DNA of 64,000 bases from Capitella teleta (lineage: Eukaryota > Annelida > Polychaeta > Capitellidae), in assembly GCA_000328365.1 (NCBI GenBank), contig KB308011.1, forward strand, positions 57,562-121,561, read 5' to 3'. This document shows, one piece after another, positions 49,409 to 61,768 of this stretch. The first letter of the stretch is position 1, and the number at the start of each line of letters is the position of its first letter. Under the pieces are notes generated by a model. The model made no database searches. It was not told the origin of the DNA and saw only the letters and a program-made list of their open reading frames with translations. The position numbers and the translations under genes are program-made.

Positions 49409-50122
49409 TTAAGGGAGGGAGAACTGGTTGAAAATGGACTTTGGGTCGTTATTTGATGCACCAAAAATGATTCCTATGCTTGGCCCACACAAGGAATGTC
49501 ATCCCTAACGATTTCGCGGGAGATATATTGCTAATTAGGCGTGACGTCAGTAGCTGTGATGAAACACCGAGTTCCCCTTCTTTTACAATGGGCCTCGTCA
49601 TATCAGCGTGTCCTGCTACTAAACCCCTGGATATTTTTTATTTTCTTTTCGGAAATTGATAGAATAATCATTTTGCCACCAGTCAGGCGCGAAAAAAAAA
49701 AAAAAAAAAAAAAAAAATTCCGCTATTTTTCTTATTTTAACAAGCGATTTTCTAGGACACCTACCATGGTTTCTCATCCTGAAACAGTAAAAAGGTCAGC
49801 CAGAGTGCACCACGCATGCGCTTTCGTTTCGTAAACAACAGAGATGTCCTTTTATGGCGAAGATGGTCTGCTCTGATTGGCTGAAATTGATAGCTTCACG
49901 AGGGGAACGGGGCCAATCCCGGCAAGCCTTCAGCTGACGTTTGCCTCCCATACTTCGTATTGGAAGTCATTCTTCCATAGGCCCAATGCTAACCCCGATA
50001 TTCGGAATGCATTATTCCCATACGCTTGCATCCAGGCGTGGTGTTTTTGGCACGGAATGCTATCAATTGGTACTATGAGTCAATAGAACATCACTTAAAA
50101 TTCAGTTCCCCATCTCTTTTAA
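49409..50122. mobile_element. Non-autonomous TIR transposon, TTAA-flanked, copy 2 (inverted)
   Basis: This is the reverse complement of 3-714 over its whole length, and it again has TTAA at both ends (49409-49412 and 50119-50122). It differs mainly by a long poly-A tract at 49690-49718 where copy 1 has a short one, and by scattered substitutions. A 165 bp repeat copy starts 30 bases beyond its right end. Confidence 0.8.
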
Positions 50123-50152
50123 TTGATGTTAATATTGCACATTAGTGATTGA

Positions 50153-50313
50153 TTGATGGAGTTTTACGGCTCCTCCCAATCCGATCGGATAATACGGGCG
50201 CCAGAACAGAAGGCCCGGGACCGGGGTTTCCCCCTACTCTTATCGATAAATCCTAAGGGTTCTTTATCCTGCATACCACCATAGACAGCAGTACACAGCG
50301 CCCGGCCTTGTTT
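50153..50313 (+). repeat. 165 bp interspersed repeat, copy 3
   Basis: Same orientation and boundaries as 3521-3687, with the block GGGCGCCAGAACAGAAGGCC unchanged. Confidence 0.78.
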
Positions 50314-52203
50314 AACAAGCAGTTGTCACGTCACACTTTCATTCTGCTGATCACTCTACTTAGAGGCCCGGAGGCTTTCGATGAGGTTGATTGTTCAATG
50401 GGGCTATTCAAATTGATAATTTACTTAGATGTAACCTTTGAATATTCGGATAGTACACTTCTGGGTCAACATATTTAATCATTTCTAATAATATCTTCAT
50501 ACGCCTGATTATCTATAGAAATTCATGAGTTTATGCAAAGTTGGGGATTTTCACACCCAAATGTTCTGGTTAATTCTAAAGGTGTGCCACATGAATAATT
50601 ATTACGATTAATTTCACCATCAACACAGCTTTTTCAACTAGAGTAAATTGATCTCTTCTCTTGTAGAATTATATTATTTTAATGAGGCTGACTCCTCGTT
50701 TCGTGCTGACTTTCTTTATCATATCTCCGCCAGTATCTATGAAAGAGGCACAGAGGATTCAACATGATCCTTGGGCCGCGGTTAAATCCCGTGAATCATT
50801 ACACCCTTTCCAAAATAGGAGTTGATCAAGAAGCAAGGTGCTCAACGAGAGAATATTTGAAAAAAAAAAAGTTTAAATTACAAACATGGATATTATATAT
50901 GCATATACGTCGATATGATATATTTTTCTCTGAAATATATCTGGATAACAATTATATCCGTGAAATATTATTTGCTGTAACAGGATACAAACATTGGATA
51001 TATTCACAGCTTCTGTAAACAGAGTCACACATATATCATTATCTTATTTTATGAAACAGGCAGGATTCGCTGTGACTGTCACTGAATGTGAGCTCGTCTC
51101 GTTTCGAAGACCCCTATGATAAGAAAATAAACCCACCAATTTGACCTCAAATCGACCAGAACCGACAATACTATCATAATTTATTAGCATGGGTCCGATG
51201 ATAGATGTTTGCCAAATTCTTCAAGCGAAAACTGCACAGCTCGCATTTTACAGTTCGCTTGTTATATTTTATTTCTTCAATTCCTTATTCACCTTTGTAT
51301 TTTCATTTTTTTATTTTTTTTTTTTTTTTTTTTTTTTTTTAGCTTGAATGCAGGGTATCACACTCATTTAATGTTTAACTATACAAGCTACAACTATAAC
51401 AAACAAGCAATTTCTAGTGATTTTCGGGGCAATACCCTCCTCTGATAGCCCTCTCTAGGAGTAGCAGGACTCAGGCATCTATACTACTGATCCAATCTCA
51501 TTAACAAAAGTACTCTCGTGATTGTATCCATTGTATTGTGATTCTTAGAGGTATCTCCACACTATGAAGTGAAAATAGAGACACTGACAAATTAGTCCAA
51601 ATCTGACGAAACAATTTAACGAACATTCGACGATACGCCATTTACGAAAAAAAAGAACACAAAAGACAAGATTGTTGAGCCGACAATCGTTGCAAACATT
51701 GACTGTTATGAAGAATAACAATACAGGTCAGTTTTAATAATTAACTTTACATTTATCTATCTCGATCAAAAATTCAGCAAAATATTTCAACTTACCAAAG
51801 CCTAGAGTCTCAATCTCCAAGTGTAACAATATTTCACGTGTTAGATTCCGACTCGCCTTCTCAGTCATTTTTTTTTTTTCGTAATCATTATTATTTGATT
51901 AAATTATATCACGCCATGAACTGACAACAATAATAAGCCGTCGGAAAGTGCACGAGCGAAGCTTACTAGTATGTTCCTCAAGTGCGACCACGTCTATTGG
52001 TTAGTACTAAAGTGCCATTCTGTCGAAAGAGATCCCACATCACCACAGGCCTACCCGTGAAGTTACTGTGTTTCCACAGCTTCAAAGCACAGGTAACTCT
52101 GGTCACACACTTAAAACTCATTGTGTCTAAAACATTTTAGAAACATTTGCTTTATGCAAATAATCGTGTGCCATGAAAGCCTCTGTTTAGCTTATCTTTA
52201 CAG
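50314..52203. other. Spacer
   Basis: AT-rich sequence with a long poly-T tract at about 51304-51341. No gene, RNA or structured repeat was recognised. Confidence 0.45.
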
Positions 52204-52456
52204 GGACTGCACATCAAGGGTCCACACCTCTTCACATTGCGTGTGCAGGAGGGAACGTAAGGATGGTGAGAAATCTTCTTGAAAATGGCGCTGATTTCCA
52301 TAAAAGTTTCCCTCTTCACATCGCATTGATCAGCTTGAAAAACGGAAAAGCTTTGAAAACAATTTCGGAACTGTTGATAGGTTTGAAGAAATCAAAGAAG
52401 ATATGAATGACAAACCAGAAGACGTACTCGAGCTAGCGGAGATTCCTGAGGCACAG
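52204..52456 (+). pseudogene. Stranded ankyrin-repeat exon
   Basis: After the acceptor TTTACAG, the sequence encodes HQGSTPLHIACAGGNVRMV, RNLLENGADFHKSFPLHIAL and ISLKNGKALKTISELL: one full ankyrin repeat (TPLHIA...LLENGAD) and the start of another. From about 52380 the coding pattern moves to a different frame (RFEEIKEDMNDKPEDVLELA, EIPEAQ) and runs to a good donor at 52457. The change of frame inside an otherwise well-kept exon suggests an indel, so a decayed gene copy or a sequencing error. No neighbouring ankyrin exons were found. Confidence 0.5.
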
Positions 52457-53360
52457 GTCACGATTTATGGAACACTTTACGTACAATCTTCTTACGTACA
52501 ATCAGGCTGTTGAGAATTCGTCTATAGAGTCAGTATACACAGAAATAAGTTAGCTTATATATATTACAGTAGAACATTGAATTGATAAAAGACTTATCAG
52601 TATTCATACATACCGGTTAGCTGAGATAAGTCGGGCGAGGTCTACATGTACCTCGGTCTCGCTGTAGTATGTCAGCTACATAACAGTAGATAATAGTAAT
52701 AGATAATAATGAAGAATAGAACATGAAACCAAGAAAAAGAAATATGAAAGATTAGTTCATTTATTTTGGCAGCAATACAATGGAAATGTAACTAAAATTA
52801 AAAACCGATTACCAGGTTGGTGTTACGGGTTAATCGGGCTTGCATTATGGATAAAACCCGCTTAACTAAACGAGTAGTGACAGCCCCGGTGGGCTACCAG
52901 GCAGGAGACGATCAAGCTTTCGTTATGCTTTGATAACAAAATGTTTGAAATATCCAGTATTATTGGCCGTAGCATAGTAAAACAGCGGACTTGTCAGGCA
53001 TTGAACTTGAAGACACTGATTAAATCAAAAGTTGTGTCGTGTTACACACATCATGTAATACTAATATCTGCTGAAGTAGTTAGCCAATAGCATGTGAGAA
53101 TTGAATATCAAATTTCTCGGGGTTATTATAAAATCCGTTAGAATATATTTATACATATATAGTATCTCATTTCCAATTATATATGAAGGACTGCCTGCAG
53201 TTTTAACTCGTATATGTGGAATATTTCTGTGTGAACAGGATCATTCTTTTGTGGATATAAAGCAAGACAGGGAACCAACAAACTTGCTGAGTGAATATTT
53301 GGTTGATTTTCTGGAGAGCACATAGACATTACTGACGTCATAGCCGCGTGAGGTCACAAG
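52457..53360. other. Spacer upstream of the small single-exon gene
   Basis: No recognisable feature; it probably contains the promoter of the gene at 53361. Confidence 0.4.
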
Positions 53361-53768
53361 ATGTCTGCCTCCAAGTGTAGATTACAAGCGGATGACGATG
53401 CACGAAGCGACCGCCTGTTCCGCTTGCAGCAGCAAAGCTACAGACGAGAAGCTTTGGTTAAAGCAAAAAACGCACAAATATCAAGGAGATTGACCTATGA
53501 CCTTCACAAACTGGACAGAAATCGCGAGATATCTGTGGAGTACTGCGCTCGACAGTGCCGGGTACTACAAAGGGAAGCCACGCAAATAAGATCCAGCACT
53601 GGGGTGCTGCAGAAGAAGGCCCGTCTGCCGAATATCTGGGAAAGAGAACAGATTATTGTCTGTCAGAGGTGCAGAGAACGGGACAAGAGAGCGGTCTGGA
53701 GGCAGATTTGGGAACACTATGACAATCTGAGGAAAACCAGTGCAAAGTTAGCTCAACCAAACTCATGA
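53361..53768 (+). CDS. Small basic coiled-coil protein, single exon, 135 aa
   Basis: The ATG at 53361 has a good context (AAGATGTC) and opens a frame of 135 codons whose composition is clearly protein-like. Residues 20-75 are a charged helical region (RLQQQSYRREALVKAKNAQI, SRRLTYDLHKLDRNREISVE) followed by CRVLQREATQIRSSTG. The pattern KNAQ-x-SRRL...L-x-R...REAT-x-I resembles the N-terminal part of CCDC190-like proteins. That is a weak, remembered resemblance. A C-x-x-C pair occurs near 107. No membrane segment or signal peptide is present. An intronless retrocopy is an alternative. Confidence 0.5.
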   Translation: MSASKCRLQADDDARSDRLFRLQQQSYRREALVKAKNAQISRRLTYDLHKLDRNREISVEYCARQCRVLQREATQIRSSTGVLQKKARLPNIWEREQIIVCQRCRERDKRAVWRQIWEHYDNLRKTSAKLAQPNS

Positions 53769-56158
53769 CTTTCACAGTGTATTTGTTTTCTCTCGAAGTT
53801 GTTTGGTTTGAGTAGATTATGCCATGTTATTTTATTTTCATTGAAGAGATTTTCATTTCATTCAATCAAACTTGTGATTGCTACTATCCATTGGAAATTG
53901 GATCGAAATCGGGGGGTGACAAAGTAGCCCTATGTTTAATCTACCCCTAACATTCAATTGCAGAATTCAATCATCAGAAGAGTCGGCTTGTTATTGTGAG
54001 CGTATTGTAGCAAGAAAAAAAAAAAAGAAGAAAAAAAAAAAAAAAATGGACGCAATACCATTTTCTTTTGTTTCTTTTCTTTTTCAACTCTTTTTCAGTT
54101 TCTTTTTCAGCCTCGTTTCAACTCGCGTTTCATTGACATGAGAACTATTACAAAATAAAGCAAAATCCTGAGATGAAGGCCAGCAGGCAAGCGTACGTAG
54201 GGTTATTATCTGTTAGTCCAGTCAAATTAGGGTTTGACCTAGAACTAATAGCAATTTTTTTTTTTTTCTGTGGGATATGGTATCTCATAGTATATATAAT
54301 ATTATGACATATTCCAATTATAATATATTATATCCAACCATTTCTCAATCTTAGACTGTATTGGCCATTTAGTTAAGGCATATCTGATAAGATAAAAACA
54401 AAAAACAAAAAACAAACAATCGTACGTTAGAATCTGAATTATTTTGGACTCAAAATGGCGTCGACATGTTATTGTTTAATCATAACGCACGTGGCGATGT
54501 TGCATAAATGTTAGAAGGACAATCAGCGCTGAAGCGAACAACATCAATGGATTCAGAGGCAGTTCATGTAAGTGTTGTGTGTTTCCCAAGGGGATGTTAA
54601 TTTTCCTTTCCATGATGTGTGCACGACAAATGAGAAATGCGACTTATATGTATTCATCCAAAAAAGTTACATGCTACAACAAGTTTCCCTGAAGAATATT
54701 GATTCAATACTGGGAATATGACTGAAATTTTCATTTGATTGATAATTTGTAAATAATATCAAAATATTAACAAAATCATGAAGTGATCCGAATTTGGATA
54801 AAACAGGTTAGTACTAAATTTTTGAAATAAATAAATTATGCTACTTCAAAGATTTTGGATTCAATATCTATAGTATATTCCGAAAGATATTTGCATAATT
54901 TCAAGTGCTATCTCCAATATATTTTTCATGATTCAATTCTAACACTCGTAATACAATGCTGGATTAATGTAACACCAATGATTATTACCGAATGACTAGA
55001 GAAGAAAAAGCCATGATCCTGGGTGTGTTTTACTAACAGATCTTACACTTAATCTTACATCCATTCCAGAAAATGATTTTTTGTCTTAGAAAATGGGATA
55101 GACCTCTAATAACATCATTATTAAATTAGTTTCTATAAGCATAGCGTAGTAATTTTATAGGAACTAAGCATTTTTGTATTTTTTTTTATAGGCGTATCCA
55201 CTACAAACTCTCATCACTTGTGAACAATCTCTTGAATCACCCTGTGCAATACTAGCATTACAAGCGCTACTCACCATTCACTCAACATTCGATTCTAACC
55301 GGAGGATCAGCACCTCGCGATGAAATTCCTCTTCAATTGAAGAAGTAAACAAGACCGAGTGACAGTTTCTGAAGTAGATTTTCGACTTTAAATCGTTGTT
55401 GAAATATTTAAATTGGAGTATGAATTCAATCAATAGATATCGATGAAGCAATCTGTTGCCATTTTTAAAGTCATCGCAGGCTTTATCTGGATTTCTCGGT
55501 TACATAACATGCGCACTTGATCGGGCGATAATAGGCGGTGAACCGCATTAATCACTCATTATGATTAGGTCCCATGCATAACTGTTGTTATGAATGCACT
55601 AGCTGACATACTACAGCGAGCCCAATACAGACCTCGCCCGAGAATCTGTGCTATGAATGCACGTACTTCAGCTCTGTCTCGTGAAATGTTAGAGACACCC
55701 ATATAATTATTCATCGAGTTGAACTTTCAATTTGCAGTATACCGTTGATTGATTGAATGAACAGTGTTTGAGTGTTAGTGATAATCATATGCATAGACAT
55801 TAAATGATAATTGTTTATGTGTACAAAGACAATTGGGTGAATTGGTGCCAAACCTTGTGTGCCCTATGTTGGAAGTAAAATGATCGATTAAATGGAATAT
55901 TTATTGATTAACACACATTGATATCAGCAAATGATAAGAATCTATTTTATCATAGACATGTCATGAAGTAAACTTGTAAAACCTTACTGCATATTTGTAG
56001 AATTTTGGATCTGAATCTCTAGAAAAATTGACAGAACTCAATACCAGCTGCTCATAGAAAATACATATCGCTATGCATAGTCAGTAATCACTATATAACA
56101 ATGCATTAGGATAATAAATATCAATTGCTCGTTCATTTTTAGATATTTATCAATTGCA
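53769..56158. other. Spacer and upstream region of XPC
   Basis: It holds poly-A tracts near 54020, a GTTATGATT-type motif at 54479, the 54 bp element at 55600-55653 and, near its right end, an acceptor-like CAATTGCAG (56150-56158) that probably closes a 5' UTR intron of XPC. Confidence 0.45.
55591..55662. mobile_element. 54 bp mini-element with 9 bp target duplication, copy 2
   Basis: The element is 55600-55653, TAGCTGACATACT to AATCTGTGCTA, flanked by perfect direct repeats TGAATGCAC (55591-55599 and 55654-55662). The repeat extends to 11 bp because the element's last bases TA also precede the left copy. Compared with 18520-18578 it lacks about five central bases. Confidence 0.8.
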
Positions 56159-56168
56159 GTTCGTCACC

Positions 56169-59100
56169 ATGCCTCGGTTGAAAAGGAAATGCACGACCGC
56201 ATCAAAGCCAGACTACGCTCCGTCCATGAGCAGCGAGGATGAATCATCCTCGTCAGAGGAAGAGATCATTCGCAAGAAACCTCTCAGATCTAAAAAATCA
56301 GATGATTCTGGCCCCAAATCAAAGAACTCACGAACGACAGACACTGTCTCGTTCAAAAACCTGAAGAAATCAAAGGTTCAAGCTGAAATGGATGATGACG
56401 AGGGAGGTGCGTTGCACCATTTTGATGATGAGATTCGTCTTTCGGAGAGTGGATCCGATTCTGAATTTGAGGAAGTACCTCCGGAAAAAGTCACGAAGAT
56501 CGAAGAAGCGTCAAAGTATTTTGCAAATGGATCTTCTGAGGTGTTAGTTCATGGAGTTGCGAAGGGGATTGAAAAAGTGGAGAAGCAGGAAGTGGAGATG
56601 AGAGGAAGAATGAGCCAAAAGAAGGGAGAAGATGAGAACATGGAAGAAGAAATGTGCGAGAAGAAGGATACAGAGAAAGTTGAGAAAAAAGGACGATTGA
56701 GTAGGAAGAAAAGAGATAAGAAAGCTGTTGAGAAGAAAGAAGATGAGGAGAAAGAAGACAAAGTTGAGGATAAGAAAGAAGATAATTCAGTGAAGGAGGA
56801 GACAGAAGAAGTTGAGAAAAGGGGGAGAATGAGCAGGAAGAGGAGAGATGAGAAGCAGGATGAGAGAGAGGAAGAAAAGGCAGAGAAGAGGAACAAAGAA
56901 TATCAAAAAGAGAAGAATCGAAGGAGTAGCAGGAAGAGGAAGGGAGATAAACCAGTGGAGGAAGAGTACGATGACAAAAAGGAAGAAAAAGCAAAGAGAA
57001 CAAGAAAAGAAAAGATAAATGAGAAGAACGAGGAAAACAAAACTGAAAGAAGAAACCGACAGAGCGCGAACAAAACTGAGATTAAAAGCAACAAGTCTTC
57101 CACACCCACAGGGAAAATAAATCTGGATGATTCCGACTTTGAGGAAGTGAAACCACCGAAGAAATCACGCGTGTCCCGTGCAAAGCCTAAGCGTACCGAG
57201 GAAGACATGCCTCAGTTATCCATGGAACAAATTGCGAAATACGAAAACGCAGATGAGAAAGACATTAAAGCCATGTTGATGACGTTTGAAAACGGACTGC
57301 AGACCAGCGACAAAGATGAGTCTGATTGGGAGGAAGTAGAAGGTGCGTTGGGGTCAAGGTCGTTGTCGATTGGGTTTAACTTTTACCTCCTCGGCAGAGG
57401 GATCTCCAAAGCAGGCGGAGAATACAGCGCCAGTTGAAATCACCGTTGATGCTCCAAATCTGATGCGAAAGAAAAAGTGCGTTAATATTTCAAATGTAAC
57501 ATTTGTGTATTTTGGTATTTTTATCTCCAGGAAGAAGACTGAGTTCGATATGATGGAGTGGTTTCGGCTTCAGATTAATCGATTCAGACGTGAGACACAG
57601 TTGGACACCCACAAAGTGACGACTTATCATTCTGCGTCTCGAAATAACATGCGTTTTTCCAGGTCCACTTACTCTGCCTTGTGGCTCACGGCCGGCACAT
57701 CAACCACATGTGCTCACATCCTCCACTGCAGGCGCTCTGTTTATCATTGGTTCCCATGGCAACTGCATCTTTGGACGTGGCTAAATGGGACCTGAAGGCT
57801 ATGAATAAATTCATGAGTTGGTTCAATGATGTTTTTACAGTCACGAAAGTGAATTCGGCAGCAAATCAAGCCATCACTGTCAGTCTTGCTGTTTTGCGGG
57901 GATTAATTATTTAAAATTATTATTTTTTTTTTTTTTTTTCAGAAGCGGAAGTTGATGAGGTGTATTCAAAGCAAGAAAGTTACCAGCACAAAGGAACTAG
58001 TCATGGTGAGTTGCAGAGATCTCGATGGTTGATTGATTACGATTTGAAATTTTTCAGATTTATGTGACCGTGGCGCGAAGTTTAGGGCACGAAGTACGAA
58101 TCGTTCACTCTCTGCAACCCGTGAGTTTCAAGGCGACGGATCTGAAAGCGAAAAACGGAGGCAAGAAATCAGAGGATGAGAAGAAAGAGGAGAAAGAGGA
58201 GAAGAAATCTCCAGCAAAAGAAAGCAAGAAAGTTGTTCAGTCGAAGAAAGAGAGCAAGAAGGCTTCCAAGAAGAAGGAAGCTCCGCTCATTAAAAACTCT
58301 CGTCAGCGCAGGTCTTCATCGAAAGTTAATTATGGAGACGACGATTCAGAGGATGAGAAAAGGAACGAGAAAACAAAGAAAACAAAGAAGAAACAAATGT
58401 TAGTTTCTCGTGTTTTTCGTTGTGAGAATCAAAACTCGGAAGAGAATTTATATATTTTTATTTTTCAGCTCGGATGACGAGTTTGTTGAGAGTGAGACTG
58501 AGTTCAGGAGTCGGGTGCGAAGGGACGCTGTTGCTAAGGCAACCGTGAATGGTATTTGATTCGATGATTTTGAGGCGAGATTTATGTTTGGATCGCTTCA
58601 CAGCTGATCTGGATTGGTGGGCAGAAGTTTATCTGCAGTCGATGAAGAAATGGATTTGTGCGTGGATTTTTTTGTCTCACTGAGTGTACTCATTTTACTT
58701 TTGCTTTTTTTTTTTTTTCAACAGGTGTGGAGTGCGTTGAGGGAAAGGTTAATTATCCAAGGGAACAAGAAAAGAAAGTGACCGCCCCAATGGCATACGT
58801 TGTCAGTTTTGATTCCGGTTGGTGTCATTGAGATTGTAGATTTAGCAAGGTCATATTTATGTTTTTTTAATTGTATTTTTTCAAGATTTTGCTGTTAAAG
58901 ATATTACTAAGAAGTACGCGAAAAATTGGATGTCGTACACAAGAAAGTTACGCGTCGATGAAGATTGGTGGAAGGCCTCGCTGTTTTCGTTGAAATCATG
59001 GAAAACCGAACGCGAAGCTCTAGAAGATGCTGAAATTGAAGGTGAACTATTGATGTTGTATCCTATTTGAAGATTCGTTCTTTGTTATTTTTAGCTTCAT

Positions 59101-60878
59101 TCATCAAACAACCGTTGCCCACGAGCATTTCTGATTACAAGAACCATCCATTGTAAGACGTGTTTGAATATCTTGTATCTTATATGTTGGTATTTAGACG
59201 TATATTGTATGTTGGTATTTACACGTATCTCTTGGGTATTGTGAGATTGAATACCTCTACTGTACCTTCGCAGGTACGCTTTGAGGAGGCATTTGCTCAA
59301 ATTTGAGGCTCTTTATCCTGACACTGCAGTTCCCGTTGGTTTCCTCAAGAACAAGGAACCAGTTTACGCCAGAGAGTGTGTCAAAACGGTCGGTTTTATC
59401 AATTTGAGAGAAATGTAAATTATTGATTTGTTTTTACAGTTGCATTCCAGACAAAATTGGTTGAAAGAGGCCCGTTTGGTTAGGGTGGGTTGTAAGATTT
59501 TGAAAGGATATATTTTTGTAAATATGACAAAATAAAATTTCAGATCGGTGAAGAACCGTATAAAATTGTCAAAGCTAGGATGACTCCGCGGGTAATTTAA
59601 ATATCTGAGATGGAAATTCTGGATTATTTTTTTATTTTATTTCGTCTTCAGAGAGCGAAAGTCTACGATGGCAAATCCGAACCTATGTTGGAAATATTTG
59701 GATTTTGGCAAACGGAAGAGTACATCCCTGCACCCGCTCATGATGTTAGCTTTGTTGTTTAATTCTAAATTAATCATCTCTGATTTCCTCCGAAAGGGCA
59801 AAGTACCCAGGAACGAATATGGGAACGTCGAGCTGTTCCGTCCAAGCATGCTCCCCGGAGGTACCGTCCACTTGAAAGGTAAGCTACAATGCAGAATTCC
59901 TGATTCACTGACGTGCTCTATCGTAGGGATGCCTGGTTTGAATCGAATCGCTCGTAAATTGAATATCGACTGTGCTGCTGCCATGACAGGTTGGAGTCTG
60001 CATGGAGGCCACAATCACCCAGTGTACGGATTAAATTAACTGGAATTTGTGATTTTTATCGATTGATCTTCAGGATGGATGGTTGGGTGGTGTGCGTGGA
60101 GCACAAAGATGTCTTGCTGGCTGCGTGGGATGAGGAGCAAGAAATCGCGCAAGAAAAAGAACGAGAAGTGAGAAATCTCTCATCTTGTGGATTCTGGAAT
60201 TTTTTATTTTTGTTCAATGCAGAAAAAAGAGAAACGTGTTTATGCAAACTGGAAATTGCTCATTCGAAGTGCGTTGGTTCGTGAACGACTCAAGCACAGA
60301 TACGAAACATTCAAGGTTATTTTATTCTCTTCTTTCATATTTCAATTCTTAACTGTCAAGGATTCAATAAGTCTTCTGTTTTGAATAATTGGTAAGACTT
60401 TATTATATCGGCTGTTTTGTGCAATTGGTATTGAAATTGATTCACTTATAGTAATTCACAATAGCTATAGGATCAAATCAATTAATTTTGATATTTTCAC
60501 ACCCATTTTCAATATCTATCTGAGCAACGCATTCACGCCTTTGATATTAAAAGCAATAAACTGCTGAGTAAATGTGATAATCAAATCAGCCAAATATTCA
60601 GAAAGCATTGTTTCCGTTGGCAACGGGAGAAGAGCATTTTCTGGTTATTTATAATTATTCACTACTTTAATTAATTTCTTTCATAGCATCTAAAAGAGAT
60701 ACCCAAGGAAAAGGAAGCAACAAAAGCGAAAGAAACGTCGGAAAAACCATCAGAAAAAGCGACTGATGCTGAAATGTCATGGCCGAGGAAACTGCAGGAA
60801 AAAAGCCAGAAAAAAGGCAAGAAAAGTTGCAAGACTTCGTCCTCTGTTCCGTTCCCTTTTGAGGTGGAAACAATGTAG
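56169..60878 (+). CDS. XPC: XPC DNA damage recognition protein, complete, 20 coding exons
   Basis: Coding exons: 56169-57342, 57398-57476, 57531-57615, 57663-57878, 57943-58005, 58058-58398, 58469-58551, 58604-58657, 58725-58817, 58886-59041, 59095-59152, 59274-59388, 59440-59484, 59544-59591, 59652-59744, 59797-59878, 59927-60023, 60074-60167, 60223-60315 and 60687-60878. Phases agree and give 1086 residues (human 940). The first exon encodes about 390 residues of Lys/Glu-rich disordered tail. The Rad4 transglutaminase-like fold starts at [11 protein letters not shown] (about 447) and is split by a second charged insert. Then come BHD1 ([20 protein letters not shown], about 785), BHD2 (IGEEPYKIV...[11 protein letters not shown]) and BHD3 ([20 protein letters not shown], from about 902). 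A C-terminal SWPR...PFPFE follows. XPC senses helix distortion and starts global nucleotide excision repair. Start context is GTCACCATGC. Confidence 0.97.
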
Positions 60879-61179
60879 CATCGTTTGTATTCTTACTCAT
60901 TTCTACTACCTTATCATAAATGTTATCATGTGTTGCTATTTGTTATTATCTTTTGTAAATTCAGGATATCTTTCTTGAGGCCTGTTTTGTGTGTTTTTAC
61001 TTAAGTTTCGTTGCATATTATTTTGGTTTTGTTAGTTTTTCATCCGTTAGCCATTGCTATGTTCTCATTTTAGAGAGGCAGATGGATTTTTCTCTTCTTT
61101 TTCAGTTTTTTTTTTTTCCTTTCTGGTGATGCGGGTGTGTTTTTAGATATGAACAAATATCACATCTGTAAATTGTGAG

Positions 61180-61185
61180 AATAAA
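61180..61185 (+). terminator. XPC polyadenylation signal
   Basis: AATAAA followed by GTCTTTTATT, about 300 bases after the XPC stop, is the best candidate for 3' end formation. Confidence 0.6.
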
Positions 61186-61204
61186 GTCTTTTATTAAAAT
61201 AAAA

Positions 61205-61285
61205 AAAATTGGATCACGTTATTTTTCCACACCAAAAATTGGATCACGTCATTAAAAAAAAAATTAATTTGGATCACGTCATTTC
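61205..61285. repeat. Three TTGGATCACGT units at exact 30 bp spacing
   Basis: TTGGATCACGT starts at 61209, 61239 and 61269, in each case followed by T/C-ATT. The spacer between the units is A-rich and less conserved. The array lies directly after the XPC polyadenylation signal. Confidence 0.8.
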
Positions 61286-61768
61286 TCGAAATATCAATCG
61301 TAGCCATATTGCACTCTCACCTGGGGTTGGGTACTTAGATCAAAATACGCTGGATCATTTGGGGCACACTTTTTTTTCGTGAATATATATGAAAAGGATC
61401 TATTTTTCATTCTTGAAAAATGTATATTAGAAATAGCCCAGATAGCATTTGAGTAGTTGCCATAACGTTGCCAAATGGTTGACAGAACGTTGATATGCTC
61501 ATTGACGTAATGTCTTTCGTAAGCAAAAAAAATAAAAATAAAAACCAACCTGAGACCTTAACGACCATCTCTCACACAACAGATTAACCATGGCAACCAC
61601 ATATATACAATCTAGCAACGTTAGCTTAATGCAAGGCAGTATCCTTGTATAATTATGTGTACTTGGAGGCGTACCTTAATTCATTAAGAATCGCGGCAAA
61701 ACATGCTATGCTGTATCTTATGAAGGCTTCCTTCTGTGCTAATTAAGTGATTTTGCACAAATTAATAT

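Noticed and set aside
56491-57208. Ser/Leu-rich frames antisense to XPC exon 1
   Set aside because: Complement of the Lys/Glu-rich coding sequence, which leaves few stops on the other strand.
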